Below are positions 1-9,041 of a DNA stretch of 64,000 bases, piece by piece. Below the pieces are notes generated by a model that did not search any database, was not told where the DNA came from, and saw only the letters and a program-made list of their open reading frames with translations. Position 1 is the first letter of the stretch. Every line of letters begins with the position of its first letter. A program made the translations under genes and the position numbers. Source of the DNA: Clostridia bacterium (GTDB taxonomy: Bacteria; Bacillota; Clostridia; Oscillospirales; CAG-272); contig JAFYMF010000032.1 of the NCBI GenBank assembly GCA_017556745.1, positions 22,815 to 86,814 of the forward strand, written 5' to 3'.

Positions 1-2
1 AC

Positions 3-926
3 TCATTTGACGGTACTTCTGCGGTAATTGCTTTTACCGATCCCGTCAGTGTGTCCGGAAATGTTTACGAGATGACCTTTAAGGTAAAGAATGATGCTGA
101 TTTAGGTAAATCCGACTTCTCGTGTGCTATCAGAGCAAACAATGTTAACACAACTGTTGACAGCAGTACTGCAAACGGCACCGTTACCGTTGTATGTTCA
201 CATAAGAATGTAACTCATATTTCCGGAGAAGCAGCTACCTGTATTGAAACCGGTATAGCAGATCATTATTTCTGCTCCGACTGTGATACCGCTTTCTCGG
301 ACAAGGAATGTACCAAAGTGCTTAAGACCACTATTCTTCCTATCGACAGTAATAACCACGGTGACAACCGTGAGATCAGAAACGCTGTGGAGGCAACCGA
401 GAAAACATCCGGATACACCGGTGATGAGTGGTGTCTTGACTGTAACAAAATGATACGTCGCGGAAAGACTATTCCTGCTGTAACAGCAGATCATGATCAC
501 AGTTTCGGTGAGTGGACGGTAAACGGACAGATTCACTGGAGAACATGTAAGATTTGCGGTGTATCAGTAACCGGTGATCATTCTTGGGAGTGGGTAATTG
601 ATAAGGCTGCTACTGAGACCGTAACCGGAATTAAGCACAAAGAGTGTACCGAATGCGGATACAAGATCGAGAAGAACACTGTTATTCCTGTGATATCTGC
701 AGAAACTACCGTTGCACCGGAGACCACCGTTGCACCGGAGACCACCGTTGTACCGGAGACTACCGTTGCACCCGAGACCACTGTTAAGAATGAGGATACT
801 ACCGTCAAGCCGGGAAGTGTTGCTCCTTCTACCGGTGATATTGACGTAATTGCGATTACTTTGATCGCAGCTATGGCTGTTTGCGGTGTTTGTGTCGTTA
901 CTGTATCCAAAAGAAGATTTAACTGA
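3..926 (+). CDS. Cell-wall-anchored surface protein with cohesin-like segment, 3' part only
   Basis: The reading frame is open from the left edge, so the start is missing. The first ~60 residues resemble the end of a cohesin domain (an EMTFKVKNDAD-type strand, then a closing NGTVTVV). A cysteine-rich stretch follows with four CxxC pairs (FCSDC, WCLDC, RTCKIC, ECTEC), of the kind seen in repeats of Clostridia surface proteins. Next comes a Thr/Pro/Glu linker made of TTVAPE repeats. The C-terminus has a sortase-type signal: PSTGD, a hydrophobic helix, then KRR. I infer an extracellular protein attached to peptidoglycan, perhaps a scaffoldin-like adhesin. The cohesin call is tentative because only its end is visible. 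A terminator hairpin follows. Confidence 0.7.
   Translation, partial: SFDGTSAVIAFTDPVSVSGNVYEMTFKVKNDADLGKSDFSCAIRANNVNTTVDSSTANGTVTVVCSHKNVTHISGEAATCIETGIADHYFCSDCDTAFSDKECTKVLKTTILPIDSNNHGDNREIRNAVEATEKTSGYTGDEWCLDCNKMIRRGKTIPAVTADHDHSFGEWTVNGQIHWRTCKICGVSVTGDHSWEWVIDKAATETVTGIKHKECTECGYKIEKNTVIPVISAETTVAPETTVAPETTVVPETTVAPETTVKNEDTTVKPGSVAPSTGDIDVIAITLIAAMAVCGVCVVTVSKRRFN
702..786 (+). repeat. 18-bp tandem repeats encoding TTVAPE
   Basis: About four imperfect 18-bp units encode Thr-Thr-Val-Ala/Val-Pro-Glu inside the surface protein. They form the extended linker before the sorting signal. Such in-frame repeats can change copy number by slippage. Confidence 0.8.
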
Positions 927-971
927 TATACAGTGATAAAAAGAGTTTTTAATGCTATAAGATAAATGGGT

Positions 972-1034
972 AAAGTCCCCAATATGACGTAGATGTTATT
1001 TGCTTTCAAGTCATTTGGGGACTTTGCCGTTTTT
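972..1034 (+). terminator. Rho-independent terminator of the surface-protein gene
   Basis: An 11-bp stem (AAAGTCCCCAA paired with TTGGGGACTTT) with a ~32-nt loop is followed by TTTTTTC. It lies 45 bp after the stop codon. Confidence 0.65.
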
Positions 1035-1092
1035 TCGAGTTGTCTTCGTTGAGTATGCTTTTAGGCAATATGCTTGCTCGGCTTGCAATATA

Positions 1093-1130
1093 AAAAAGCT
1101 CTCCCACGGTGTAAATCACGGGAGAGCTTT
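1093..1130 (-). terminator. Terminator of the marR-fakB-fakA operon
   Basis: A perfect 11-bp stem, AAAGCTCTCCC with GGGAGAGCTTT, lies just beyond the fakA stop codon. On the minus strand it is followed by a run of six T. Confidence 0.85.
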
Positions 1131-1140
1131 TATTTGTTTA

Positions 1141-2850
1141 TTACTCAGCAACGAAGATGTAAGGATAGATATCCTGACCGCCGTCGATGAAATATACTTC
1201 AGCAGAGGGACAATTTTCTTCAAGGCACTGCCTCAGAATTGCTTCTTCCTCCTCTGTTGCATCCTTGCCACGGAAGACGGTAAGCATAAACTTGCTGGGA
1301 TCCTCAAGGAGCTTAACCGCAAGACGGTATGCGGCACAGCCTCTGTCAGGATCAGAAAGGACTATTTTCTTTTCAATAATACCGATGGTATCACCCTTGG
1401 TGATGCTTACTCCGTTCATTTCAGCGTCTCTGATAGAGGGGGAAACGTAACCGGCAGTAACTGTCTGCATTGCGGCCTTCATCTCCTCCTCAATGACGTC
1501 GGGATCCTCGTTTGTCATATCTGCTGAGGAGATTGCAACGTATCCGGTGCCTATGTTTTTACTTGGGATAACGTGTACAGTTGCATTTTCATATATATTT
1601 GCGGCCTGCTGTGCAGCCATAAGGATATTACCGTTGTTGGGGAAGACAAATATATGCTCTGCGTTTACTTTTCTGAATGCGGCAATAAAATCGTTTGTAG
1701 AGGGGTTCTGTGTTTGACCGCCCTGAACGATCTCATCGGTTCCCAGCTCGCGGTAAAGAGCCTCAATACCGGGGCCGTTTGTAACAGCAACTATACCGTA
1801 TTTCTTGGGAGCGGGAGCATCTTCTTCCTTCGCTTCTATCTCAGTATGCTGCAGAGACATATTCTCTACCTTTACTGAAATGAACTCACCAAAGGCATGG
1901 CAGTGTGCAAATACTTTTTCGGGGGTAAAGGTATGAACATGTATTTTAACAATACTGTCTGTTTTGAATGCAACTACAGAATCACCGATACTTCCGAGAA
2001 ATGCTTTAAGAGCATCTACATCAAAGGAATCTATGTCTACCTTTGCATTCATCAGCTGTATCATAAGCTCGGTGCAGTAGCCGTATTCCATTTTACTGTC
2101 AGGACCAAAGGATGCGGCAAGCTCAAAAGCAGTTTTCGGTGCGGATTCTGATGCGATTCGAATAGGCTCATCCGGAACCTCTTCACCGTTGAGAACGCTG
2201 TTAAAGCCCTCAATGATGTAAAGAAGACCTGCTCCGCCACTGTCTACAACACCTGCTTCTTTGAGAACTGAAAGTATCTCGGGTGTGCGCTCAAGAGACT
2301 CATGCATCGCCTTTACCAAATCGGCAAAGAATGTTCTGATAGTACTTGATGGGGTTATTGCTTTTACCGCGTATTCAACTGCTTCTCTTGCAACGGTAAG
2401 AATTGTTCCCTCAGTAGGTGTCATAACAGAGCTGTATGCCTGCTGCACACCCATCTCAAGTGCACGTCCCAGTGTTGCGGGATCGGCACCCTCAGAACCC
2501 TCAAAGCCCTTTGCGATTCCGGCGAAGAGCTGAGAGAGTATAACACCTGAGTTACCTCTCGCACCAAGGAGCATACCGTGTGAGAATACACGCATAACTT
2601 CTGCAAGGTCATCTGTATCAAGATTCTCAAGGGCGGCGATACCACTCTCGATAGTCATTCTCATATTGTCTCCGGTGTCTCCGTCAGGAACAGGGAACAC
2701 GTTTAATTTATTGACTTCTTCGGCGTTGGAGCGAAGACGCGCTGCACCGCCAAAGGCCATTTTAGCCATCAGCCATCCGCCCAAATACTTAAGATCCGGG
2801 GTGGGAGCTTTTTTATCGGCATCTGTCGTTTTTTTCTTGGATCTGAACAT
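1141..2850 (-). CDS. fakA: Fatty acid kinase catalytic subunit FakA (DAK2/YloV family)
   Basis: 569 residues, the usual length of YloV/FakA proteins. The N-terminal DAK2-type kinase domain carries the metal-binding cluster VPDGDTGDNM (D56, D58, D61), followed by a middle domain and a C-terminal DegV-like domain, the known family layout. FakA phosphorylates fatty acids held by FakB to give acyl-phosphate for phospholipid synthesis. The gene lies 57 bp after a DegV-family gene on the same strand, the expected FakB partner, and both follow a MarR regulator. A strong RBS (AAGGAG) precedes the ATG. A DhaL-type dihydroxyacetone kinase is unlikely given the length and partner. Confidence 0.9.
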   Translation of the reverse strand: MFRSKKKTTDADKKAPTPDLKYLGGWLMAKMAFGGAARLRSNAEEVNKLNVFPVPDGDTGDNMRMTIESGIAALENLDTDDLAEVMRVFSHGMLLGARGNSGVILSQLFAGIAKGFEGSEGADPATLGRALEMGVQQAYSSVMTPTEGTILTVAREAVEYAVKAITPSSTIRTFFADLVKAMHESLERTPEILSVLKEAGVVDSGGAGLLYIIEGFNSVLNGEEVPDEPIRIASESAPKTAFELAASFGPDSKMEYGYCTELMIQLMNAKVDIDSFDVDALKAFLGSIGDSVVAFKTDSIVKIHVHTFTPEKVFAHCHAFGEFISVKVENMSLQHTEIEAKEEDAPAPKKYGIVAVTNGPGIEALYRELGTDEIVQGGQTQNPSTNDFIAAFRKVNAEHIFVFPNNGNILMAAQQAANIYENATVHVIPSKNIGTGYVAISSADMTNEDPDVIEEEMKAAMQTVTAGYVSPSIRDAEMNGVSITKGDTIGIIEKKIVLSDPDRGCAAYRLAVKLLEDPSKFMLTVFRGKDATEEEEAILRQCLEENCPSAEVYFIDGGQDIYPYIFVAE

Positions 2851-2907
2851 ATCTTCTGTTCTCCTTGCTTTTTATGGTTGTGTAGCTAAATAGGGGAGAT
2901 ATGAGAA

Positions 2908-3774
2908 TTATCTTTCCTTACCCTCAAAGAAGAGTGCCAGAACACCGGGGCCTGTGTGAGCACCGATAACGGGGCCAACATAGGTTACAAGCTTTACTTT
3001 TGCGCCGTAACGAGAGCTGAGAAGCTCACTGAGTTCATCAACATCCTTCTGGCAATTACCGTGGGAGATAAATACTGTTCCTCCTGCGGGGTCAAGTGCA
3101 AGCTCACCGTACTTGTCAGCAAGAGCTACAATAGAGGTCTTTCTTCCTCTTACTTTTGATATATTAATAAGATGTCCCTCGTTATCCATATGAAGAACAG
3201 GCTTGATGCCGAGGGCATTACCTACGAAAGCGAGAGTGGGGCTGATTCTGCCGCCTCTCTTCAGGTATACAAGATCGTCAACGGTAAACCAGTGACAAAG
3301 GCGGAATTTAAGATCATCTGCGTAAGCGGCGGCCTCATCGATTGTCGCGCCGTTGTTTTTCTTCTCAAGCACAAGATAGAGAAGCATACCAAAACCGGCA
3401 GAAGCAGAGAGCGTATCTACTACAACTACTCTGTTGTCAGTGTATTTTTCTGCAAGCTGTATAGCCGCAAGACGTGCGGAGTTAAATGTGGTGCTCAGTC
3501 CTGATGAGAAACCGAGATAAAGAACATCCTTACCCTCCTTGAGATAGGACTCAAAAGCAGAAGCAAAGGTTTCAACGTTGATAGCCGCAGTCTTTGCAAT
3601 ACCGCCTTTTTTCATTTTTTCATAGAATTCGGACGCATCCATTTCACCATTTGAGTATTCTTTATCGGAATCTTCAAAACGGAAAGTAAGGGAGGAAAAG
3701 CCCACACCCCATTCAGAGAGAATAGCAGGGTCTATATCACAGGCAGAATCGGTATATACGATATATTCGTTCAT
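2908..3774 (-). CDS. fakB: DegV family fatty-acid-binding protein (FakB)
   Basis: 288 residues of the DegV family. The N-terminus IVYTDSACD and the region S90-S91-S94 form part of the fatty-acid carboxylate site known in FakB structures. The C-terminus has the signature GPVIGAHTGPG. FakB binds one fatty acid and presents it to FakA. The gene sits between the MarR regulator and fakA with short gaps (27 and 57 bp), so all three are probably one transcript. The RBS is AAGGAG. Chain-length specificity cannot be read from the sequence. Confidence 0.9.
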   Translation of the reverse strand: MNEYIVYTDSACDIDPAILSEWGVGFSSLTFRFEDSDKEYSNGEMDASEFYEKMKKGGIAKTAAINVETFASAFESYLKEGKDVLYLGFSSGLSTTFNSARLAAIQLAEKYTDNRVVVVDTLSASAGFGMLLYLVLEKKNNGATIDEAAAYADDLKFRLCHWFTVDDLVYLKRGGRISPTLAFVGNALGIKPVLHMDNEGHLINISKVRGRKTSIVALADKYGELALDPAGGTVFISHGNCQKDVDELSELLSSRYGAKVKLVTYVGPVIGAHTGPGVLALFFEGKER

Positions 3775-3801
3775 GTTTTTCTCCTTAAAACGTATTATTT
3801 A

Positions 3802-4257
3802 TTATAACTCAGTAAGACCGCTTTCGCTTATGTTTTGAAGGTTTTCCGCGATGCGCTCAATAGCGGTATAGAAGATCTCTCTATCAGCATCAGAGATCCC
3901 CGCACTTGCACGTGATACTGCTATGTCTGCAAGCCCTTTTATCTGATCGGCTACCTTTTTTCCATCATTGGTAAGTGTAAGAAGTGCACGGTAGACATTC
4001 TTGTTCACAGAGGTACGCTTGATAAGTCCCTTTTCCTCCATAGCTGAAATCGCACGGGACACGTCTGATTTGTCTTTACAGCATATTTCGGCAAGGGAGG
4101 TAGAGGTGATACCTTCTTCAAAACGGGATATGGTTACAAGGTACAGAGCAAAGGTACCCTTGAGTCCGTATTCTTCCATTGCATCGGCGGCAATCTTATG
4201 CCAGCATCTGGAGATAGCTGCAATAATAGTTGAAAAACGTTCAAATCTGCTGATCAT
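3802..4257 (-). CDS. MarR family transcriptional regulator, first gene of the fak operon
   Basis: 151 residues with the winged-helix layout of MarR proteins: an N-terminal dimer helix, a recognition segment (SLAEICCKDKSDVSRAI), then a wing with EEKGLIKR. It is the first gene before fakB and fakA. A perfect palindrome overlapping its predicted transcription start suggests autorepression. By analogy with FabT, a MarR regulator of fatty acid synthesis in other Firmicutes, it may respond to acyl groups. That is inference from context. Call it FabT-like, not FabT, because no fab genes are near. Confidence 0.85.
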   Translation of the reverse strand: MISRFERFSTIIAAISRCWHKIAADAMEEYGLKGTFALYLVTISRFEEGITSTSLAEICCKDKSDVSRAISAMEEKGLIKRTSVNKNVYRALLTLTNDGKKVADQIKGLADIAVSRASAGISDADREIFYTAIERIAENLQNISESGLTEL

Positions 4258-4283
4258 GGTGCTGTTCCTTTTTAATCATAATA

Positions 4284-4303
4284 AATGTTGGATTATCAAC
4301 ATT
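4284..4303. promoter_or_regulatory. Palindromic operator at the marR-fakBA promoter
   Basis: A perfect 7-bp inverted repeat, AATGTTG-(6)-CAACATT, begins 4 bp downstream of the -10 box and covers the expected transcription start. The TTGGATTATCAA core resembles FabT-type sites in streptococci (TTTGATTATCAAA-like). It is the natural binding site for the adjacent MarR protein. Confidence 0.7.
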
Positions 4304-4307
4304 GAAT

Positions 4308-4336
4308 ATTATATACTAAAATTTAGATATTGTCAA
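4308..4336 (-). promoter_or_regulatory. Consensus sigma-A promoter of marR-fakB-fakA
   Basis: On the minus strand TTGACA (4331-4336) and TATAAT (4308-4313) are separated by exactly 17 bp, a perfect match at both hexamers. Confidence 0.9.
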
Positions 4337-4370
4337 TAGCAAAATCTTTATTGTCTTATTCAAACGGATA

Positions 4371-6719
4371 TTATGATGGAAGTCTGCGATACACGTCTAT
4401 CGCTTTCGAAGGGATGAGACGGAACTCGCCGCTTGTTGCTTTAAATGTTCTGCATCCGTCAAAGAGCTTCATATCTGACTCAAGGCGAACCTCACCACTG
4501 CAGCCTTCGGGAACCGAGATGGTAAGATAAATATCCTCACCTTCGCGGCGCCAAGATACAGAAAGAGTACCTTTAGGTAGCTTGTGAGAAGCGGAAGCGT
4601 GATCGATCGCATCAATAAACTTAGGTGCGATTACAAATCTGTCAGGAGATATACAGTTAGGATTTATGATAAGTCCTGCGATATTTTCTATCATCCAACC
4701 GCTGATATCACCCCAGAAATGATGGTTAAGCGAGGGACGGTGGTTACCGTCAGGGAGAAATTCTTCATATAGAGTGGTAGCACCCTCGTTTATCCACTGA
4801 GCATAAGAGGGACATCTGCCGTCTGTTACCATTTTGTACGCAAGATCTGTTCTGCCAAACTGAGACAGGACTCGGAAAAGTACTCGTCCGCCGAGCACAC
4901 CCACATCCATAAGTCCGTCATTTGCCTCTATCATTTCCACAAGTCGGCGGAAAGCTTCCGGCTTTTCTCCATTTTCGAATATTCCGTAGAATATAGCCAT
5001 TGCCTGAGATGTCTGTGAGTTATCGTAGGCGATCATTTGCGAATGATCAATAAGGTGTTTTCTTGAGGCGGCGAGAAATTCCTCGGATATATTACGTGCA
5101 AAATCCGCCTGAAGCTTCATTCCTACAGCATCAAAGCAAATAGCGGCTTTTCTTGCTATATCAACACAAAGAACCGTGTCTGTGAATTTGAGAGATGTGG
5201 TAGGGTGCCCCCATCTTACGGTCTGACACCAATCATCCATGCATATATGAACGAGACCGTCGCCGTCTCTCTTTTCATATAGGTAGTTAAGCAGACGAAT
5301 CATAGCTGAAGCATTTTCGCGGATTATCTCCTTGTCTCCCCTATAGCGCCAGACGTAGTAGGGAAGATACACAAGTACAGAGTCCCAACCCGGTCCGTTA
5401 CCCCAGGAAAAGCCCCAGCCTGTAGTGGGAACTATACCGGGTACTGCGCCGTCTTCTCGCTGGGCACGTCTTATATTGTTCAGCCATTCTCGGTATGAGT
5501 TCTCCGCTGAAAAATTAAGCAGGGTATGCTCTGCCGATAATACAGCATCACCTGTCCAGCCGTTTTTCTCGCGGTGTGGACAGTCGGTGGGGAAGTAGTA
5601 GAAGTTAGAACGGTCAGAGAGCTTTACTGCGCTCTGAAGCTTGTTCAGAATATCGTCTGAACAGGAGAACTCGGATATTTCTTTTATATCAGAGTTCATG
5701 ACTACATAAGTAAGAAGATCCTCTGTTGCCTGGCAGTCACTAAGCCCGATGACAACACAGTATCTGAATCCGTGATAGGTAAAGGAGGGCATCCAGATCT
5801 CCTCTTCACCGCCGCGACAGATGTAAATATCTCGGTGGTTGAATGCCTTGGGCAGGAAATACATAGCGCTTATGTCAAGATCTCCGTTATCATCAAGCGC
5901 CTCACCATACTGGATAACTATCTTTTGACCGGGCTCTCCCTTTATCTTAAGGCGGCAGAGACCGCAGGCATTCATTTTGAATTCGTATAGCCACCCCTCT
6001 GTCTCCGCTTCAAGTCCTTCGGGCTCTATGATCGGAAGTACGTGGTGGGGTTCGCTTGGGAACTTACCGATCTTCGCGCGTCTTACCGCTATAGGGGAAA
6101 GCTCCTCAGTGACGACTATAGGATCTGCATGGCAGATGCGGCATACGCCTCGGGGTGTTTCAGCGGGAATCGGAAGATTCCAAGTGCTGTCGTCATAGTC
6201 AGGGTCTGCCCAGTCTGTAATCTCATTTCTTCTGTCGCAAAATTCTCCCATTCTGAGATCGTCAAAATATATATGAGACGGATGACATCTGAATTCATCA
6301 TCGCATTCAATAACAAAACTATCACCGTCGGAATATTCAACTTCAAGAGCCAGAGCCAGCTTGGGCGCACTTCTGAAGGGTGCTTTGTCAAAGTCCCACA
6401 GCTGAGCACCGACACTGTTGAGCATTCCGTTTCCGAGGATAAAACCAATAGTATTTTTACCCTCTTTGAGCTTGTCTTTTATATCGTATACGTCATAGTA
6501 AAGAATATCGTCGGGATTTGAGATATAGGGCGCAAGAAGACCTTTTGTAAGCTTCTTGCCGTTTAGGAAAAACTCATAAAACCCCAGACCGCATACGGTA
6601 AGGGTACATTTTGTAAGCTCCTTGTTTAGCGTAAATGAGCGGCGTATATACGGTGCGGGTATTCTGTCAGTATAGCTTGAATATTCCTTTGTAGCGGAAA
6701 TAAATTTACGTGAAAACAT
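4371..6719 (-). CDS. Glycoside hydrolase family 78 alpha-L-rhamnosidase
   Basis: 782 residues. N-terminal beta-sandwich segments (GLGFYEFFLNGKKL, the usual rhamnosidase N-domain) lead into the (alpha/alpha)6 barrel. The hallmark TDCPHREKNGWTGDA, which includes the catalytic acid region, lies near residues 376-390, and further barrel motifs such as WGNGPGWDS and MDDWCQT follow. The protein releases terminal L-rhamnose from plant glycosides or polysaccharides. No signal peptide is visible, so it probably acts in the cytoplasm on imported oligosaccharides or glycosides. It starts 31 bp after azlD with no terminator between and may be cotranscribed with azlCD. Confidence 0.88.
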   Translation of the reverse strand: MFSRKFISATKEYSSYTDRIPAPYIRRSFTLNKELTKCTLTVCGLGFYEFFLNGKKLTKGLLAPYISNPDDILYYDVYDIKDKLKEGKNTIGFILGNGMLNSVGAQLWDFDKAPFRSAPKLALALEVEYSDGDSFVIECDDEFRCHPSHIYFDDLRMGEFCDRRNEITDWADPDYDDSTWNLPIPAETPRGVCRICHADPIVVTEELSPIAVRRAKIGKFPSEPHHVLPIIEPEGLEAETEGWLYEFKMNACGLCRLKIKGEPGQKIVIQYGEALDDNGDLDISAMYFLPKAFNHRDIYICRGGEEEIWMPSFTYHGFRYCVVIGLSDCQATEDLLTYVVMNSDIKEISEFSCSDDILNKLQSAVKLSDRSNFYYFPTDCPHREKNGWTGDAVLSAEHTLLNFSAENSYREWLNNIRRAQREDGAVPGIVPTTGWGFSWGNGPGWDSVLVYLPYYVWRYRGDKEIIRENASAMIRLLNYLYEKRDGDGLVHICMDDWCQTVRWGHPTTSLKFTDTVLCVDIARKAAICFDAVGMKLQADFARNISEEFLAASRKHLIDHSQMIAYDNSQTSQAMAIFYGIFENGEKPEAFRRLVEMIEANDGLMDVGVLGGRVLFRVLSQFGRTDLAYKMVTDGRCPSYAQWINEGATTLYEEFLPDGNHRPSLNHHFWGDISGWMIENIAGLIINPNCISPDRFVIAPKFIDAIDHASASHKLPKGTLSVSWRREGEDIYLTISVPEGCSGEVRLESDMKLFDGCRTFKATSGEFRLIPSKAIDVYRRLPS

Positions 6720-6750
6720 AATTGTCTCCTTTCATATCATATACTGTCTT

Positions 6751-7071
6751 TTATTGTATAATTGGAAGTAAAAACTCTGTGACGAAAACCGCCGCAGAGG
6801 AAAAAATGGCAACGGTAAGCAAACTTTTTTCAAAGAAAGCCAGTATCATGGCTATGACAAATCCGGCAAGAGCAGACCAGGGGGATGAGGTTGCGTAAAA
6901 AATAGCAGGTACCGTCATCACGCTTAGTACTGCATAAGGTACATAGTAGAGAAATGAGAGCAGAAATCTGTTTCTTATTTTCTTGTTTACAAGCACAAGC
7001 GGAAGCATTCTGACAAGATAGGTAATACCTGCCATAACACCAAGGTGAAAGAAGAAATTCATACTAGGCAT
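6751..7071 (-). CDS. azlD: AzlD family branched-chain amino acid exporter subunit
   Basis: 106 residues, mostly hydrophobic with about four membrane segments, and the AzlD-type N-terminus with TYLVRMLPLVL. AzlD works with AzlC to export branched-chain amino acids or analogues. It overlaps the end of azlC by 8 bp, so translation is probably coupled. The next gene downstream is the rhamnosidase. Confidence 0.85.
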   Translation of the reverse strand: MPSMNFFFHLGVMAGITYLVRMLPLVLVNKKIRNRFLLSFLYYVPYAVLSVMTVPAIFYATSSPWSALAGFVIAMILAFFEKSLLTVAIFSSAAVFVTEFLLPIIQ

Positions 7072-7807
7072 CGGTATTTACCTCCTTCTCATCTGTTTGC
7101 TCGGATTCCTCGTCACTTACAGGGGAGAGCAGAGCCGCAACCATGCTTGCAACTACAGCGGCAATGATTATAACAAAACCGTCGGGTACACGAGACAGCA
7201 TAGGAATATATTTAAACGCACAACCGATGGCAATAGCACCTACAACACAAAGAGCAGTGGGAAGATGTTTTTTTACAGTGGGAAGAACAATGGCAATAAA
7301 CATGCCGTAGATCGCGATCCCAAGAGCGGATGAAACACTGTCAGGCAGTATGTTTCCGGCGACTGAACCGAGAAGAGTACCCAGTGACCACCCGGCATAA
7401 GGAGTCAGTATCAGACCGAACATGTATTTCCTGCCGACTGACTTGTTTTTCGAGGTGGATACCGCAAATATCTCGTCGGTGATACCGAATCCAATCCAAA
7501 ATCGGTCGAGTGCAGATACCGTTTTTCCCAGCTTTTGGGACAGAGTTACAGACATAAGCGAGTATCTGAGATTTATTATCAGCTGTGCGAGAGCAAGCTC
7601 AGGTATACCTCCGCCACCGGTGATTATCGGGACTGCGGCAAGCTGACCTGCCGATGTAAGGTTAAACATAGATATAAGAAGAGCCTCGATCACAGAGAGC
7701 CCTGAGCCCACTGCAAAAATTCCAAAAGCAAATGAAACAGAAAGATATCCAAGGCATATCGGAATACCGTGTTTTATGCCGAGAATAAAACTATTGTTTT
7801 CTTTCAT
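7064..7807 (-). CDS. azlC: AzlC family branched-chain amino acid permease
   Basis: About 247 residues from the chosen start, with an N-terminal GIKHGIPICLGYLSVSFAFG typical of AzlC and six to seven predicted membrane helices. With AzlD it forms the inner-membrane exporter. I chose the ATG at 7807 because AAAGGAGAGG sits just upstream of it, whereas an earlier in-frame ATG (7822) precedes that RBS. The C-terminus is acidic (SDEESEQTDEKE). The gene is read from its own promoter, divergent from the threonine aldolase. Confidence 0.88.
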   Translation of the reverse strand: MKENNSFILGIKHGIPICLGYLSVSFAFGIFAVGSGLSVIEALLISMFNLTSAGQLAAVPIITGGGGIPELALAQLIINLRYSLMSVTLSQKLGKTVSALDRFWIGFGITDEIFAVSTSKNKSVGRKYMFGLILTPYAGWSLGTLLGSVAGNILPDSVSSALGIAIYGMFIAIVLPTVKKHLPTALCVVGAIAIGCAFKYIPMLSRVPDGFVIIIAAVVASMVAALLSPVSDEESEQTDEKEVNTDA

Positions 7808-7844
7808 GACCTCTCCTTTCATGTGAACAAAACTTACCTATTAT

Positions 7845-7873
7845 ATTATATAGACTTTTCCTTGGTTTGTCAA
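7845..7873 (-). promoter_or_regulatory. Promoter of azlC-azlD(-rhamnosidase)
   Basis: On the minus strand TTGACA (7868-7873) and TATAAT (7845-7850) with a 17-bp spacer, 38 bp before the azlC start. Confidence 0.88.
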
Positions 7874-7894
7874 TTAATCGCGGTATATGGGGTA

Positions 7895-7923
7895 TTGATT
7901 TTTTTGTTTCCGAATGATATAAT
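7895..7923 (+). promoter_or_regulatory. Promoter of the threonine aldolase gene
   Basis: TTGATT (7895-7900) and TATAAT (7918-7923) with a 17-bp spacer, 34 bp before the start codon. Confidence 0.8.
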
Positions 7924-7956
7924 CAAAAATGATAAATTACCGAAAGGCGGATGATA

Positions 7957-8982
7957 ATGTTATATTTTGAGAACGATTATTCAGAGGGCGCATGTAAAGA
8001 GGTACTGGAAAGTCTTATAAATACCAATTTTGAGTCAGTTACCCCATACGGCGGTGATATATACAGTGACCGTGCAAAGGAAAAGATCCGCCTGGAGTGC
8101 GGTTGCCCCGATGCAGATATATATTTCCTCGTTGGTGGTACACAGACCAACAAGACGGTTATAGATGCCGTACTTGACCGCCCCGAGGGCGTTATTGCCG
8201 CAAAGACAGGACATATCAGCGTACATGAGGCAGGGGCTATAGAGTATACCGGACATAAGGTAATAGAGCTTGAGGGTGTGGACGGCAAACTTCCCGCGGC
8301 TTCTCTGAGAAAATATATTGCCGCATTTGACGGAGATGAGAGCCGTGATCACATGGTATTCCCGGGAATGGTATATATTTCCCATCCTACTGAGTACGGT
8401 ACTCTTTATACTCTTGATGAGCTGACAGAGCTCAGCGAGATTTGCCGCGGCCGCGGTCTCACCCTTTACCTTGACGGTGCACGTCTCGGTTACGGCCTTA
8501 TGACACCGGGAACTGACGTTACAATGAAAGATATTGCACGTCTTACAGACGTGTTCTACATAGGAGGCACAAAGGTTGGTGCCCTTTGCGGAGAGGCTGT
8601 TGTTTTTACCCATAACAATACCCCTCGTTATTTCTTCACCAAAGTCAAACAGCAGGGTGCTCTGCTTGCTAAGGGCAGACTTATCGGTGTTCAATTTGAT
8701 CGTCTTTTCACGGGCGGACTTTATTATGAGATCAGCCGCCACGCTATCGCTTGTGCAGAGAAGCTGAGAGCGGGACTTAAGGAAAAGGGTTACCGATTCT
8801 TCAGTTCGTCCCCTACGAATCAGATATTTATTATTCTTGATGATGAAAAGCTCTCTTCTCTCAGAGAAAAAGCGGTATTCAGCTTTTGGGAGAAGTATGA
8901 CGATACCCATACTGTTATCCGTTTTGTCACATGCTGGGCAACTCGTGAAGAGGATGTAGATGCCCTTCTTGCACTGATGTAA
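7957..8982 (+). CDS. Low-specificity L-threonine aldolase / beta-eliminating lyase family
   Basis: 341 residues of the fold-type I PLP family. The order FENDYSEG, GHISVHEAGAIEYTG, LDGARLG and GGTKVGA matches threonine aldolases, with the PLP lysine at K206. It should split L-threonine or L-allo-threonine into glycine and acetaldehyde. The second ATG (7957) is chosen because the AAAGGCGG box ends exactly at the first ATG (7951) and gives normal spacing only to the second. It is a single-gene transcript between its own promoter and a bidirectional terminator. The exact substrate stereochemistry cannot be told. Confidence 0.85.
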   Translation: MLYFENDYSEGACKEVLESLINTNFESVTPYGGDIYSDRAKEKIRLECGCPDADIYFLVGGTQTNKTVIDAVLDRPEGVIAAKTGHISVHEAGAIEYTGHKVIELEGVDGKLPAASLRKYIAAFDGDESRDHMVFPGMVYISHPTEYGTLYTLDELTELSEICRGRGLTLYLDGARLGYGLMTPGTDVTMKDIARLTDVFYIGGTKVGALCGEAVVFTHNNTPRYFFTKVKQQGALLAKGRLIGVQFDRLFTGGLYYEISRHAIACAEKLRAGLKEKGYRFFSSSPTNQIFIILDDEKLSSLREKAVFSFWEKYDDTHTVIRFVTCWATREEDVDALLALM

Positions 8983-8992
8983 GATAAAAAAG

Positions 8993-9028
8993 AAATCCCA
9001 CAGACATTAAAATGTCTGTGGGATTTTT
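8993..9028. terminator. Bidirectional terminator
   Basis: A 15-bp perfect stem (AAATCCCACAGACAT with its complement) and a TAAA loop, with A/T runs on both sides, lie between two convergent genes. Confidence 0.92.
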
Positions 9029-9041
9029 ACTTTATGTCTTA

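Noticed and set aside
702..786. CRISPR-like array
   Set aside because: The tandem units are in-frame coding repeats of TTVAPE without spacers.
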